A stretch of 64,000 nt of DNA from positions 310,001-374,000 of the forward strand of contig NZ_FNKZ01000002.1 of assembly GCF_900104255.1 (NCBI RefSeq), written 5' to 3'. This document shows, one piece after another, positions 1-8,902 of the stretch (within the stretch, counting starts at the first letter, position 1; each line of letters begins with the position of its first letter). The notes below the pieces were generated by a model that was not told the origin of the DNA, searched no databases, and saw nothing but the letters and a program-made list of their open reading frames with translations. Source of the stretch: Pseudoxanthomonas sp. CF385 (GTDB lineage Bacteria; Pseudomonadota; Gammaproteobacteria; Xanthomonadales; Xanthomonadaceae). Position numbers and translations under genes: made by a program.

Positions 1-82
1 GTTCCTGCGCACGCCCGACCACGCCCACGGCCGCGGCCTGGGCGATGAAGTCGGGAAACAGGGTCATGACGTCGATGCGCAT
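1..82 (-). CDS. trmD: tRNA (guanine37-N1)-methyltransferase, N-terminal fragment
   Basis: Only the first 27 codons are in the window; the gene runs off the left edge. The start reads [12 protein letters not shown], the standard TrmD N-terminus (SPOUT methyltransferase making m1G37 in tRNAs, which prevents +1 frameshifting). It lies 63 nt after the rimM stop on the same strand, the usual rpsP-rimM-trmD order. The recognition rests on the N-terminal motif and gene order alone. Confidence 0.93.
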   Translation of the reverse strand, partial: MRIDVMTLFPDFIAQAAAVGVVGRAQE

Positions 83-145
83 GGCGATCGGCTGCAGCTC
101 GGTGGGAAAACAGGGTAACCGCCGCGACAGGCGACGGCGAGGCGC

Positions 146-673
146 TTAGAACTCGGGGTCCCAGTCCACCGTGACCACACCCGCTTCGAAATCCACCGAG
201 CGGACGAAATCGGGTTCGACGAAGGGAATCAGCCGTTCGCGGTCGCCGCGTGCGACCAGCACGTCGTTTGCGCCGGTGGAAAACAGATGCGAAACGGTGC
301 CGAAGTCGGTGCCGTCGCTATTCATCACGCGCAGACCTTCCAGATCGACCCAATAGAACTCGCCGGGTTGCGGCGGCGGCAGCGCCGAACGCGGCACGTG
401 GATCTCGGTGCCGTGCAGCGCCTCGACCGCTTCGCGGTCCTCGACATCGGGCAGCGTCGCGACGAGGTGCTTGCCGGACGCCTTGCCGCGCACCCCGGTG
501 AGCGCGCGCTCAGCGCCACGCGCATCGCGCAGCGTCCACGGCTGGTAGCGGAAGATGGCGTCGCGCGGCTCGGTCCAGGATTCGATCTTCACCTGGCCGC
601 GCACACCAAAAGCGCCCAGGAACCTGCCCAGCAGAATCATCTTCTGCGGATCGGTCGGGCGCTCTTGGCTCAT
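146..673 (-). CDS. rimM: Ribosome maturation factor RimM
   Basis: 16S rRNA processing factor that binds S19 and assists 30S head assembly. The product has 175 residues, normal for the family: an N-terminal beta-barrel beginning [19 protein letters not shown] (residues 11-29) and a C-terminal PRC-barrel with [11 protein letters not shown] near residue 103 and [10 protein letters not shown] near 133. The ATG at 673 is chosen because it gives the conserved N-terminus; a longer frame extends upstream into the rpsP region and is rejected. It is second in the rpsP-rimM-trmD operon, 35 nt after rpsP. Confidence 0.96.
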   Translation of the reverse strand: MSQERPTDPQKMILLGRFLGAFGVRGQVKIESWTEPRDAIFRYQPWTLRDARGAERALTGVRGKASGKHLVATLPDVEDREAVEALHGTEIHVPRSALPPPQPGEFYWVDLEGLRVMNSDGTDFGTVSHLFSTGANDVLVARGDRERLIPFVEPDFVRSVDFEAGVVTVDWDPEF

Positions 674-708
674 GCGAAAAGGCCGCGCGCGAAGCGCGGC
701 CGGACCAC

Positions 709-966
709 TCAGGCCGCCGGAGCGGACTTGGTGGCTTCCTTGTACAGGTTGCGGACCTTCTCGGTCAGCTGGGCGCCGTTGCCGACCCAATGATCGACGC
801 GCGCGATGTCGAGTTCGACACGCTTTTCGTTACCGGCGGCGACCGGGTTGTAGTAACCCACGCGCTCGATGTTGCGGCCGTCGCGCGCGCTGCGCGAGTC
901 GGTGACGATGATGTGGTAGAACGGACGCTTCTTCGCGCCGCCGCGGGTGAGACGGATCTTGACCAT
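709..966 (-). CDS. rpsP: 30S ribosomal protein S16
   Basis: Small-subunit protein needed for 30S assembly. 85 residues, opening [17 protein letters not shown], with the conserved [18 protein letters not shown] block at residues 24-41. First gene of the rpsP-rimM-trmD operon. The 105 bp upstream separate it from the PabC-like gene and carry a TAGAAT (-10-like, 1016-1021 on the minus strand), but no convincing -35 was found, so the promoter is not called. Confidence 0.97.
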   Translation of the reverse strand: MVKIRLTRGGAKKRPFYHIIVTDSRSARDGRNIERVGYYNPVAAGNEKRVELDIARVDHWVGNGAQLTEKVRNLYKEATKSAPAA

Positions 967-1071
967 GGTGTTTTCCAGTGTTGCCCAGTCGCCAGAATGG
1001 CGAGGTAAGCCGGCTATTCTAAGCCATTGAATCGGTCAGGAAAACCCACCCGGGGTCTTCAGCCTCCCCGG

Positions 1072-1872
1072 TCAGGCCAGCGGCTCCCAGAGCGAGGCCT
1101 CCCACGCCCCTGCCATCCGTGCCATCAGGGCAGTATCAATGCCCCATGCGACAGCGTCGACGCCCACCACCGGCTGTAACCCACTGGCGTTGCAGGCAAA
1201 AGCGGCCTTGAATCGCCCGAGGTCATCCTGCTGGACCGGTGTCGACCGCTGCGGCACCCCGGCCCGGGTCAGGGCGCCCTGCAGTAGCCGTTCAGCCGTG
1301 CCCCGCAGGGCCGGCCCCTCGGGCCAGGTAACGGCGTCGCCATCCCACAGGCCGAGGTTCCAGATCGAGCCCTCCACGACCTGCCCCGCCGGATCGACGA
1401 ACAGCGCATCGTCGAACCCGTCCGCCAACGCCTGCCGGCGGTAGTGGAACAGCGGGAACGTGCCCACGTGCTTGAACTGCGGCAGCGGGCGCACGAACGG
1501 GTAAGTCTTCACGCGCAGCGCCGGCTTCTCCGTCGCGGCGGGCGGCGACAGCGTGACCAGGACATCCGGCGTCACGGCGCGCGCCGGATCGCGGTAGTCG
1601 AAGTGCATGGAAAACACGGTGATGCGCACGGACGCGTCACGCAGGCCGGCCGAGTCCAGCGCATGCGCCGCCTGCCGCAGGGCCGCAGCGCCCTCGAGCG
1701 CGGTGCCGAACAGCGCCTGGGTGGCGTCTTCGAGTCGCTGGATGTGCAAGTCGCGGCCCTGCACCGCGCCGTCGCGCACCTGCATCGAGGTGAAGTGGCC
1801 GTAGTTGGCCAGCGCCAGCGCGCGCAACGCATCCGCGAGGGCGGGTTCACCGTTGAGGAAAGCGAGGGTCAT
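1072..1872 (-). CDS. Class IV aminotransferase, aminodeoxychorismate lyase-like
   Basis: PLP-dependent fold-type IV enzyme of the PabC/IlvE/Dat group; 266 residues. The likely Schiff-base lysine is in PQFKHVGTFPLFHYRR (about residues 140-155), followed by the conserved EGSIWNL block that binds the cofactor. The short, PabC-like length suggests aminodeoxychorismate lyase (folate pathway), but branched-chain or D-amino-acid aminotransferase cannot be excluded by eye. The ATG at 1872 is preceded by a GGCGG-like Shine-Dalgarno. It lies between ffh and rpsP on the same strand, with a palindromic repeat separating it from ffh. Confidence 0.85.
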   Translation of the reverse strand: MTLAFLNGEPALADALRALALANYGHFTSMQVRDGAVQGRDLHIQRLEDATQALFGTALEGAAALRQAAHALDSAGLRDASVRITVFSMHFDYRDPARAVTPDVLVTLSPPAATEKPALRVKTYPFVRPLPQFKHVGTFPLFHYRRQALADGFDDALFVDPAGQVVEGSIWNLGLWDGDAVTWPEGPALRGTAERLLQGALTRAGVPQRSTPVQQDDLGRFKAAFACNASGLQPVVGVDAVAWGIDTALMARMAGAWEASLWEPLA

Positions 1873-1898
1873 ACCGCCGGATCTCCGCTTCAATCAAA

Positions 1899-1959
1899 TG
1901 TGGGAGCGACGTAAGTCGCGATGAACGGAGGCAAGATCGCGACTTACGTCGCTCCCACA
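1899..1959. repeat. REP-like palindromic repeat, copy 1
   Basis: A perfect 24-bp inverted repeat (1899-1922 against 1936-1959) with a 13-nt loop. Each arm starts TGTGGGAGCGACGTAAGTCG and contains its own small hairpin, GCGAC-GTAA-GTCGC. The same unit recurs at 21027-21098. It sits 13 nt downstream of the ffh stop and 26 nt upstream of the PabC-like start, so in an mRNA it would fold into a strong hairpin between the two genes. Confidence 0.9.
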
Positions 1960-1972
1960 ACAAGCGAAAGCA

Positions 1973-3343
1973 TCAGCGGAACGGCATGCCGCCGCGGCCG
2001 CCCATCATGCCCTTCATGTTGCGCATCAGGCCCTTCATCCCGCCGCCGGCCAGCTTGCCCATCATTTTTTCCATCTGCTGATACTGCTTCATCAGCTTGT
2101 TGACGTCGGCCGGCGTCAGGCCTGCGCCCTTGGCGATGCGGGAGCGGCGCGAACCATTGAGCAGCGCCGGATTGCGGCGCTCCTTCTTCGTCATCGAGTT
2201 GATAATGGCGATCATGCGCGGCACTTCCTTGCCCTGCTGCACCTGCTGCTTCACGTGCTCGGGGATCTGGCCCATGCCGGGCAGCTTGTCCATCAGGCCG
2301 CCGATGCCGCCCATGTTCTGCATCTGCTCCAGCTGGTCGCGCATGTCGTTGAGGTCGAACTTCTTGCCCTTGATGACCTTCGCGGCCAGCTTCTCGGCCT
2401 TCTCGCGATCGACGCTCTGCTCCACCTGCTCGACCAGAGAAAGCACGTCGCCCATGTCGAGGATGCGGTTGGCCACGCGCTCGGGGTGGAACACATCCAG
2501 ACCGTCGGGCTTTTCGCCGACGCCGATGAACTTGATCGGCTTGCCGGTGATGTAGCGCACCGACAACGCCGCGCCGCCGCGCGCATCGCCGTCGGTCTTG
2601 GTCAGCACCACGCCGGTCAGCGGCAGCGCTTCGCTGAAGGCCTTGGCGGTATTGGCGGCGTCCTGGCCGGTCATCGCGTCGACGACGAACAGCGTCTCCA
2701 CCGGCTTGACCGCCGCGTGCAGCGCCTTGATCTCGGCCATCATGGCCTCGTCGATCGCCAGGCGGCCGGCGGTATCGACCAGCAGCACGTCGACGAAGGA
2801 CTTGCGCGCATCGTCGATGGCGGCGCGGACGATGTCTTCCGGCTTCTGGCCGGCGTCGGACGGGAAGAACAGCACGTCCACCTGCTGGGCCAACGTCTTC
2901 AGCTGCTCGATCGCGGCCGGGCGGTAGACGTCCGCGCTGACCACCATGACCTTCCTCTTGCGCTTCTCGCGCAGGTGTTTGGCCAGCTTGCCGACGGTGG
3001 TGGTCTTGCCGGCACCCTGTAGGCCGGCCATCAGGATGACGGCGGGCGCGGGCACGTTGAGGTTCAGGTCGCTGGCCTGCGAGCCCATCACCGCCGTCAG
3101 CTCGTCGCGGACCACCTTGATCAGCGCCTGGCCCGGCGTCAGCGACTTCAGCACTTCCTGGCCCACGGCGCGCACCTTGATGCGCTCGATCAGCGCCTGC
3201 ACCACCGGCAGGGCGACGTCGGCCTCCAGCAGGGCGATGCGGACCTCGCGGGTGGCCTCGCGGATGTTCTCCTCGCTCAGGCGGCCACGGCCGCGCAGGC
3301 GTTCGATGGTGCCGGAGAGTCGCTGGGTCAGGGATTCGAACAT
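1973..3343 (-). CDS. ffh: Signal recognition particle protein Ffh (SRP54)
   Basis: GTPase that binds 4.5S RNA and signal sequences and hands ribosomes to FtsY at the membrane. 456 residues. N domain starts MFESLTQRLSGTIERLRGRG; G domain has P-loop GLQGAGKTTTVGKLA (about 104-118), DTAGR, and TKTDGDARGG; the C-terminal M domain is rich in methionine (MEKMMGKLAGGGMKGLMRNM). The ATG at 3343 gives the family N-terminus; an upstream in-frame extension is rejected. Divergent from ypjD, as in many gammaproteobacteria. Confidence 0.98.
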   Translation of the reverse strand: MFESLTQRLSGTIERLRGRGRLSEENIREATREVRIALLEADVALPVVQALIERIKVRAVGQEVLKSLTPGQALIKVVRDELTAVMGSQASDLNLNVPAPAVILMAGLQGAGKTTTVGKLAKHLREKRKRKVMVVSADVYRPAAIEQLKTLAQQVDVLFFPSDAGQKPEDIVRAAIDDARKSFVDVLLVDTAGRLAIDEAMMAEIKALHAAVKPVETLFVVDAMTGQDAANTAKAFSEALPLTGVVLTKTDGDARGGAALSVRYITGKPIKFIGVGEKPDGLDVFHPERVANRILDMGDVLSLVEQVEQSVDREKAEKLAAKVIKGKKFDLNDMRDQLEQMQNMGGIGGLMDKLPGMGQIPEHVKQQVQQGKEVPRMIAIINSMTKKERRNPALLNGSRRSRIAKGAGLTPADVNKLMKQYQQMEKMMGKLAGGGMKGLMRNMKGMMGGRGGMPFR

Positions 3344-3470
3344 GGAAGCAGGCACGCCAGGGGAAAACGGAGGGCGATTATAGCGGCCCCGGTCTTCCGC
3401 CTCCGTTCCGTGCACGCTCGGGCCGCCCACGCCCCTGCGCCGGCCCTGCCCGCTGTGCGACACTCACCGG

Positions 3471-4262
3471 ATGACAGTCATTCTCATCGCCATTGCGCTC
3501 TATCTGCTGGCCGCCGGCCTGCTGGTCCGGTCCGTGGCCCGCGATACGGGCGAAACCTCGCGCCCCTGGCTGTGGCCGGCACTGGGCGCGGTGGTGCTGC
3601 ACGGGGCCTACCACCTGCTGGTGGCCTGGCGCACGCCGGGCGGCCCGGACATGCATTTCTTCGCCGCGCTCTCGCTGGTGGCACTGGGCATGGCGGCGAT
3701 GACACTGCTGGTCGCGATCCAGGGCCGGATGGCGGCACTGGGCGTGGTGGCGTTTCCGCTGGCGGCCGCACTGCTGGCGGCCTACCACGTCTATGGCCAC
3801 CAGGCCTCCAGCGGCCTGGACTGGCGTCTGCAGCTGCACGCCTGGCTCGCCCTGCTGGCCTATGCCGCGTTGGCGATCGCCGCGCTGCTGGCGGTGATGC
3901 TGTGGGCGCAGGAACGCGCCCTGCGCCGGCGCGAATTCCACTTCTGGCTGCGCGCCCTGCCCCCGCTGACGGAACTGGAAGACCTGCTGTTCCGCACGAT
4001 TACGGTCGGCTTCATCCTGCTGACCGCCACGCTGCTGACCGGGGTGCTGTTCGTCGAGAACTTCTTGATCCAGAAGCTCACCCACAAGACCGTGCTCAGC
4101 GTACTGTCGTGGCTGGTCTTCGGTGGCCTGCTGGTAGGCCGCTGGCGCTACGGCTGGCGCGGCGCCAAGGCCGTGCACTGGACCCTCACCGCGATGGCGC
4201 TGTTGCTGCTGGCGTTCTTCGGCAGCAAGTTCGTCTATGAAATGGTGTTGAGGCGCTCCTAA
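3471..4262 (+). CDS. ypjD: Inner membrane CcsA/YpjD-type cytochrome c assembly family protein
   Basis: Polytopic membrane protein of 263 residues with about eight hydrophobic segments (for example 1-20, 34-52, 62-85, 88-108, 126-150, 180-200, 217-235, 241-258). It resembles the CcsA/CcmC/YpjD haem-handling family, with a histidine in LQLHAWLALLAYAAL near residue 128 and the typical GVLFVENF segment. Divergent pairing with ffh is the usual location of ypjD. Its substrate is unknown, and its role in cytochrome c assembly is inferred from the family only. Confidence 0.88.
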   Translation: MTVILIAIALYLLAAGLLVRSVARDTGETSRPWLWPALGAVVLHGAYHLLVAWRTPGGPDMHFFAALSLVALGMAAMTLLVAIQGRMAALGVVAFPLAAALLAAYHVYGHQASSGLDWRLQLHAWLALLAYAALAIAALLAVMLWAQERALRRREFHFWLRALPPLTELEDLLFRTITVGFILLTATLLTGVLFVENFLIQKLTHKTVLSVLSWLVFGGLLVGRWRYGWRGAKAVHWTLTAMALLLLAFFGSKFVYEMVLRRS

Positions 4263-4270
4263 GCGCCGCC

Positions 4271-5659
4271 CTACTCCGCTGCCGCCTCCAGCGCCTGCGA
4301 CAGCCGCTCCACCGACACGACTTCCAGGCCCTTGAACGTGCCCGACTTCGGCGCGTTGCCCTTGGGCACGATGGCGCGCTTGAAGCCGTGCGTGGCCGCT
4401 TCGCGCAGGCGCTCCTCGCCGTTGGGCACGGGGCGGATCTCGCCGGACAAGCCTACTTCGCCGAAGGCGATGGTCTTCTCGGCCAGCGGGCGGTCGCGCA
4501 GCGAGGACAGCACGGCCAGCAGCACCGGCAGGTCGGCCGCGGTTTCCTGCACGCGGATGCCGCCGACGACATTCACGAACACGTCCTGGTCGCCCACCAC
4601 CACGCCGCCGTGCCGGTGCAGCACGGCCAGCAGCATGGCCAGGCGGTTTTGCTCCAGGCCCACCGCCACGCGGCGCGGGTTGGACAGCGGTGAGCTGTCC
4701 ACCAGTGCCTGCACTTCTACCAGCAGCGGGCGCGTGCCCTCGCGGGTGACCATCACGCAGCTGCCGGGCTGCTGGACGCTGCCGGACAGGAAGATCGCCG
4801 ACGGGTTGGGCACTTCCTTCAGGCCCTTCTCGCCCATCGCGAATACGCCCAATTCGTTCACCGCGCCAAAGCGGTTCTTGAAGGCACGCAGCACGCGGAA
4901 CCGGCTGCCGCTCTCGCCTTCGAAATACAGCACCGCGTCGACCATGTGCTCGAGCACGCGCGGGCCGGCGATGCCGCCCTCCTTGGTCACGTGGCCCACC
5001 AGGAACACGGCCGTGCCGGTTTCCTTGGCGTAGCGCACCAGGCGCGCGGCGCTCTCGCGTACCTGGCTGACCGAACCCGGCGCGGCGGTCAGGGATTCGG
5101 TCCACAGGGTCTGCACGGAGTCGGCGACGATCAGTTTCGGCCGCGCCACCGAGGCGTGCTGCAGGATGGCCTCGATACCGGTCTCGGCCAGGGCCTGCAG
5201 GTTGTCCAGCGGCAGATCCAGGCGCACGGCACGGCCGGCGACCTGGGCCAGTGATTCCTCGCCGGTCACGTACAGGGCCGGCAGGCTGGCCGACATCCGG
5301 GCGAGGGCCTGCAGCAGCAGCGTCGACTTGCCGATGCCCGGGTCGCCGCCCACCAGCACCACGGCCCCCTCCACCAGGCCGCCGCCCAGCACGCGGTCGA
5401 ATTCGCCGATGCCGGTAGTCACGCGCGCCTCTTCGCTGTGGCGCACGTCCTTCAGGGCGGTGATCTTGGGGGTCTCGGCCTTGCCGGCCCAGCCCGAGCG
5501 GCGGGCGGCGGCGGGAGCGCCGGCGGCGGTCTCCAGCACGATCTCGCTGAGGGAGTTCCACGCCCCGCAGTCGGCGCACTGGCCCTGCCACTTGCTGTGC
5601 TCGGCCCCGCATTCGGTGCAGACGTAGGCGGTACGGGACTTGGCGGAGGTCTTGGCCAC
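4271..5659 (-). CDS. radA: DNA repair protein RadA
   Basis: RecA-like ATPase/helicase that drives branch migration in recombinational repair. 462 residues. N-terminal C4 zinc finger (CTECGAEHSKWQGQCADC, residues 15-32), P-loop GGDPGIGKSTLLLQ (about 103-116), the RadA signature KNRFGAVNELG, and a C-terminal Lon-protease-like domain. The start is a GTG at 5659 (VAKTSAKSRTAYVC). It converges with ypjD with only 8 bp between stop codons. Confidence 0.98.
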   Translation of the reverse strand: MAKTSAKSRTAYVCTECGAEHSKWQGQCADCGAWNSLSEIVLETAAGAPAAARRSGWAGKAETPKITALKDVRHSEEARVTTGIGEFDRVLGGGLVEGAVVLVGGDPGIGKSTLLLQALARMSASLPALYVTGEESLAQVAGRAVRLDLPLDNLQALAETGIEAILQHASVARPKLIVADSVQTLWTESLTAAPGSVSQVRESAARLVRYAKETGTAVFLVGHVTKEGGIAGPRVLEHMVDAVLYFEGESGSRFRVLRAFKNRFGAVNELGVFAMGEKGLKEVPNPSAIFLSGSVQQPGSCVMVTREGTRPLLVEVQALVDSSPLSNPRRVAVGLEQNRLAMLLAVLHRHGGVVVGDQDVFVNVVGGIRVQETAADLPVLLAVLSSLRDRPLAEKTIAFGEVGLSGEIRPVPNGEERLREAATHGFKRAIVPKGNAPKSGTFKGLEVVSVERLSQALEAAAE

Positions 5660-5724
5660 GGGGAACCTGTCGGGACGGCGAGCGGCTACTGTATCGGGCG
5701 GCCGTCTCCGGGGGCGAGACCCGG

Positions 5725-5756
5725 AAAAAACAAAGCCCCGCCGAAGCGGGGCTTTG
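5725..5756 (-). terminator. Rho-independent terminator of tRNA-Thr
   Basis: Perfect inverted repeat CAAAGCCCCGC / GCGGGGCTTTG around a four-base loop (5731-5756), followed on the minus strand by a run of six T (5725-5730). It lies 7 nt after the 3' end of the tRNA gene. Confidence 0.93.
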
Positions 5757-5763
5757 TCACACC

Positions 5764-5839
5764 TGGTGCCGGAAATAGGAATCGAACCTACGACCTACGC
5801 ATTACGAATGCGCCGCTCTACCAACTGAGCTATTCCGGC
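5764..5839 (-). tRNA. tRNA-Thr (anticodon CGU)
   Basis: 76-nt cloverleaf read on the minus strand: acceptor GCCGGAA/TTCCGGC, D-arm GCTC...GAGC, anticodon arm GCGCA-TTCGTAA-TGCGT with anticodon CGT, T-arm GTAGG-TTCGATT-CCTAT, and an encoded CCA end. It decodes ACG threonine codons. It has its own promoter (5850-5878) and terminator, so it is a free-standing unit upstream of radA. Confidence 0.97.
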
Positions 5840-5849
5840 GGAGCCGCGA

Positions 5850-5878
5850 ATTTTAGGGGTTGGGCGGGGGCGGGTCAA
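5850..5878 (-). promoter_or_regulatory. sigma-70 promoter of tRNA-Thr
   Basis: On the minus strand: -35 TTGACC (5873-5878), 17-bp spacer, -10 TAAAAT (5850-5855). Both boxes match the consensus at five of six positions and lie 11 bp upstream of the tRNA 5' end. A GC-rich discriminator follows, as is usual for stable-RNA genes. Confidence 0.85.
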
Positions 5879-6014
5879 TGTGGGTTTTCGAAGGCATGCA
5901 GTTGGCACAGGAGGATGGCATGGCGGCCCTTACTCCCCGTCCACCGGAGGCGAGACGTAGGCGGGCGCCTGCTCGACCCAATCCGGGGCGCAGTCCAGGC
6001 ACACATTGCGCTTG

Positions 6015-6368
6015 TCAGCCGCGGTGAGCCCATCTGCGACTGCCGGGATCGTAGCGAAGGCAGACACTGCCGTTCGACGTCTGCGTGAAGTCGATATCCA
6101 ACGTCTGCGCCTGCTGCCCCTTGCTACGCAGCGTGGCTTGATGGCGAGCCTTGATGTCAATGAAAACCGCAAGGTGCGAAGCGGCATCGAGCGGCAATAC
6201 TTCCTTATCGTTGACTTGCAAGGTGATGTCGCCCTCCCTTGCCTCCGCAGGCAAGCCCTGTCCGGACAGGCACAGCATGCCGTCGTTTTCGGTGATGGGC
6301 CGTGAAGCCCATGCAGACATGGACACCCCCCACAAGGCGATAATCAAAACGACCTTTGCGATGGCCAT
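6015..6368 (-). CDS. Small secreted protein of unknown function, possibly frameshifted
   Basis: 117 residues from ATG 6368, which has a clear AGGAG upstream. N-terminal signal peptide (MAIAKVVLIIALWGVSMSAWA) followed by a short beta-rich region (DITLQVNDKEVLPLDAASHL). I do not recognise a family. The C-terminus may be artificial: after about residue 100 the frame continues as RYDPGSRRWAHRG and stops, while the next reading frame stays open to 5930 with well-biased codons and a protein-like end (KRNVCLDCAPDWVEQAPAYV). A one-base shift near 6050-6065 would join them into a product of about 145 residues. Follows the 6415-6993 gene on the same strand, 46 nt downstream. Confidence 0.6.
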   Translation of the reverse strand: MAIAKVVLIIALWGVSMSAWASRPITENDGMLCLSGQGLPAEAREGDITLQVNDKEVLPLDAASHLAVFIDIKARHQATLRSKGQQAQTLDIDFTQTSNGSVCLRYDPGSRRWAHRG

Positions 6369-6414
6369 ACCCTTTCTCCTGTACCAATCGAAAATCAGAT
6401 GCGGCTTTGCCCGA

Positions 6415-6993
6415 CTACGGGCACAACCCATGCTGCTTCGCCAGCGCGGCCTTCTCCGGCTCCGTCTTCGCCAGGTAGTCGCAGACCAGGCTCTTGCCGT
6501 AATCGGATGAGACCTGGTTCGCCTCGGCCGAATTGATGTAGGCGATGGTCTTCTTGAAGCAGGGCGCTTCGAACATCGCGGCGATGGCGTCCTTCTTCGG
6601 CGGGGGCAGCTTTTCAAGCTCCGAGAGCAGGTCGTCGAGCGTGGCGACCCGGCGGGCGGCGTCGGCCAGGTCGGTCCCGCTCTCGGACGCGATCAATGCC
6701 GCGCAGTGCTCGGCTTCCTGTGGCGTAAGCAGGCGGGACAACGGCACGTCGAGGCGCGCCGCCAGTGCGTTGACATCGAACGCGGCGATCGAGCCTTCCA
6801 TCATCGCCTTCTCCGCGGGCTCGGTGGGCATCTGCTCGCGCATCGACTGCAGGATCACCTCATGCCCGCGGAACACCTCGAACAGATACGTCACCAACTT
6901 CGCGGACCCGGAGGCGGGTGCCGTCTGGGCCGCCACGGCGCCACACAGCAGGAGCAGCAGCGCGGCTCCCGCCGCCATCGTCGAACGCTTCAT
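6415..6993 (-). CDS. Secreted protein of unknown function
   Basis: 192 residues. Signal peptide about 1-22 (KRSTMAAGAALLLLLCGAVAA), then a mainly helical, acidic periplasmic domain with three cysteines (AEHCAALI, APCFKKTI, SLVCDYLA) plus a final Cys-Pro. No enzymatic motif was recognised. It lies directly upstream of the other small secreted gene (6015-6368), so the two probably form a two-gene unit. Divergent genes are absent nearby; the transporter at 7174-7818 is co-directional upstream, 180 nt away. Confidence 0.75.
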   Translation of the reverse strand: MKRSTMAAGAALLLLLCGAVAAQTAPASGSAKLVTYLFEVFRGHEVILQSMREQMPTEPAEKAMMEGSIAAFDVNALAARLDVPLSRLLTPQEAEHCAALIASESGTDLADAARRVATLDDLLSELEKLPPPKKDAIAAMFEAPCFKKTIAYINSAEANQVSSDYGKSLVCDYLAKTEPEKAALAKQHGLCP

Positions 6994-7173
6994 TCATTTC
7001 CCCTGGAATCATCTGGCCTGGGTCGCCCGGCCCGCAGGCCGCCGTCCCCTTGCACCCACGGCGCCCGACACGACGCGCCTTCCCCTGGATGTGGGTCGAT
7101 CTTAGGTGGGACGGAGGCCGTCGAAAAGGTCACCGCGGCGCCGGACGCGGACACGATGCCGTCACTGGCACTC

Positions 7174-7818
7174 TCAACGCGCGGCGGGTGAGGCGGTCGA
7201 AGGCGTGGCTTTCAGCTCACGCCAAGCGGCGCGCAGCACGCGCGACGAGGAACGCAGGAACATCACCAGCAGCGCAGCCGCGATCAGCAAATCGGGCCAG
7301 CCCGCCCCGAACAGCCACACCAGCGCGGCAGCCAGCAGCACGGCGCCGCCTTCGAAGATGTCGTTGCGCGAGCATTCCCAGGCCGAAGCCATGTTGACGT
7401 CGCCCGTGCGGTGTGGCGTGAGCAACCACAGGCACACGGCATTGGCCGCCAGGTTAAGCGCCGCGGCGATGCCCATGCCTTCGAACATCGGCACCGCGGG
7501 GTTGGCCAGCCGCCAGGCGATCTGCGCACCCACCGCCACGGCCGCGCCCAGGATCAGCAGGCCCTTGAAGAAGGCGACTTTCGCCTTGGCCCGCATCGAC
7601 GCGCCCACCACCGCCAGGCTGATCGCATACGTCAGCGCGTCACCGAGGTTGTCGAGGCTGCCCGACAGCAGCGAGGACGAGTGCGAGTACCACGCCGCGA
7701 ACGCCATCATCGCGAAGGTGGCGACATTGATGGCAAGGACGACGCTCAGCACACGGCGCTGCTTCGCCTGCAGCGCGGCGACATCGACCACTTTCCCGCA
7801 TCCGCAGCATTCCGACAT
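7174..7818 (-). CDS. Cation diffusion facilitator-like transporter
   Basis: 214 residues with six predicted membrane segments and a cysteine-rich N-terminus (ECCGCGK, residues 3-9) that could sample metal. The acidic pair in SGSLDNLGDALTY (TM2) and the RNDIFEG segment (TM5) are placed like the metal-binding sites of CDF proteins; the C-terminal cytoplasmic domain is almost absent. Probably exports a divalent metal (Zn, Co or similar) in exchange for protons, but the metal cannot be read from sequence. Confidence 0.75.
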   Translation of the reverse strand: MSECCGCGKVVDVAALQAKQRRVLSVVLAINVATFAMMAFAAWYSHSSSLLSGSLDNLGDALTYAISLAVVGASMRAKAKVAFFKGLLILGAAVAVGAQIAWRLANPAVPMFEGMGIAAALNLAANAVCLWLLTPHRTGDVNMASAWECSRNDIFEGGAVLLAAALVWLFGAGWPDLLIAAALLVMFLRSSSRVLRAAWRELKATPSTASPAAR

Positions 7819-7875
7819 GACGATCCCGATCAGATGATGGCGTGAGTCGCTGCCGGATGCTGCCCGTGCCGGGTG

Positions 7876-8826
7876 TCAGCTGACCAGCTGCAGCCGCAGT
7901 TCCTTGGGCAGCGCGAAGACCATGTTCTCCGGTTCGCCGTCCAGTTCACTGACGCCACCGGCACCGAGGTCGCGCAGGCGCTGGATGACGCCGTCGATCA
8001 GCACGTCCGGCGCGGAGGCGCCGGCGGTCACGCCGATGCGCTGCTTGCCTTCGACCCAGCGCGGGTCGATCTCGTGCGCGCCGTCGATCAGGTACGACTC
8101 CACGCCATCGCGCTCGGCCAGCTCGCGCAGGCGGTTGGAGTTGGAGCTGTTCGGCGAACCGACCACCAGCACCAGATCGCACTGCTTGGCCAGGTCGCGC
8201 ACGGCGTCCTGGCGGTTCTGCGTGGCGTAGCAGATGTCGTCGTTCTTCGGCCCATGGATGGCCGGGAACCGCGCCTGCAACGCCTGGATGATGCCGACCG
8301 TATCGTCCACCGACAGCGTGGTCTGGGTGGTGTAGAACAGGTTCTCGGGCTGGCTGACCTCCAGCGTGGCGACCTGGTCGATGTCCTCCACCAGATAGAT
8401 CCGCCCTTCCCCGCCCTCGCGGTTCCACTGCCCCATCGTGCCTTCCACCTCGGGGTGGCCGGCGTGGCCGATCAGCACCACGTCACGACCGGCGCGGCAG
8501 TGGCGCGCCACTTCCAGGTGCACCTTGGTGACCAGCGGGCACGTGGCGTCGAAGACTTTGAGACCGCGCCGGGTGGCTTCGCCGCGCACGGCCTGCGAAA
8601 CGCCGTGGGCGCTGAAGATGACGGTGGCGCCGTCCGGCACTTCGTCCAGTTCTTCGACGAAGATCGCGCCGCGCTGCTTCAGGTCGTCGACGACGAAGCG
8701 GTTGTGCACCACTTCATGGCGCACATAGATCGGCGCGCCCAGTGTTTCGATGGCGCGCTTGACGATCTCGATGGCGCGGTCGACACCGGCGCAGAAACCA
8801 CGGGGATTGGCTAGCAGGACGTCCAT
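7876..8826 (-). CDS. ispH: 4-hydroxy-3-methylbut-2-enyl diphosphate reductase
   Basis: [4Fe-4S] enzyme of the last MEP-pathway step, making IPP and DMAPP. 316 residues from ATG 8826 ([19 protein letters not shown]). Cluster cysteines are visible in [14 protein letters not shown] and DDICYAT; the catalytic Glu is in [10 protein letters not shown]. Upstream in-frame codons belong to the intergenic repeat and are rejected. Last gene of the murJ/ribF-ileS-lspA-ispH run. Confidence 0.97.
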   Translation of the reverse strand: MDVLLANPRGFCAGVDRAIEIVKRAIETLGAPIYVRHEVVHNRFVVDDLKQRGAIFVEELDEVPDGATVIFSAHGVSQAVRGEATRRGLKVFDATCPLVTKVHLEVARHCRAGRDVVLIGHAGHPEVEGTMGQWNREGGEGRIYLVEDIDQVATLEVSQPENLFYTTQTTLSVDDTVGIIQALQARFPAIHGPKNDDICYATQNRQDAVRDLAKQCDLVLVVGSPNSSNSNRLRELAERDGVESYLIDGAHEIDPRWVEGKQRIGVTAGASAPDVLIDGVIQRLRDLGAGGVSELDGEPENMVFALPKELRLQLVS

Positions 8827-8902
8827 AGGACCGAATTCTACCGAAGGCGGGAACGGGGGGAGATGAACCGGCATCCGCAGACGGACCCGCCCGGCACCTT
8901 AG

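Noticed and set aside
967..1071. Promoter for rpsP-rimM-trmD
   Set aside because: TAGAAT is present but the only -35-like bases are at the wrong distance.
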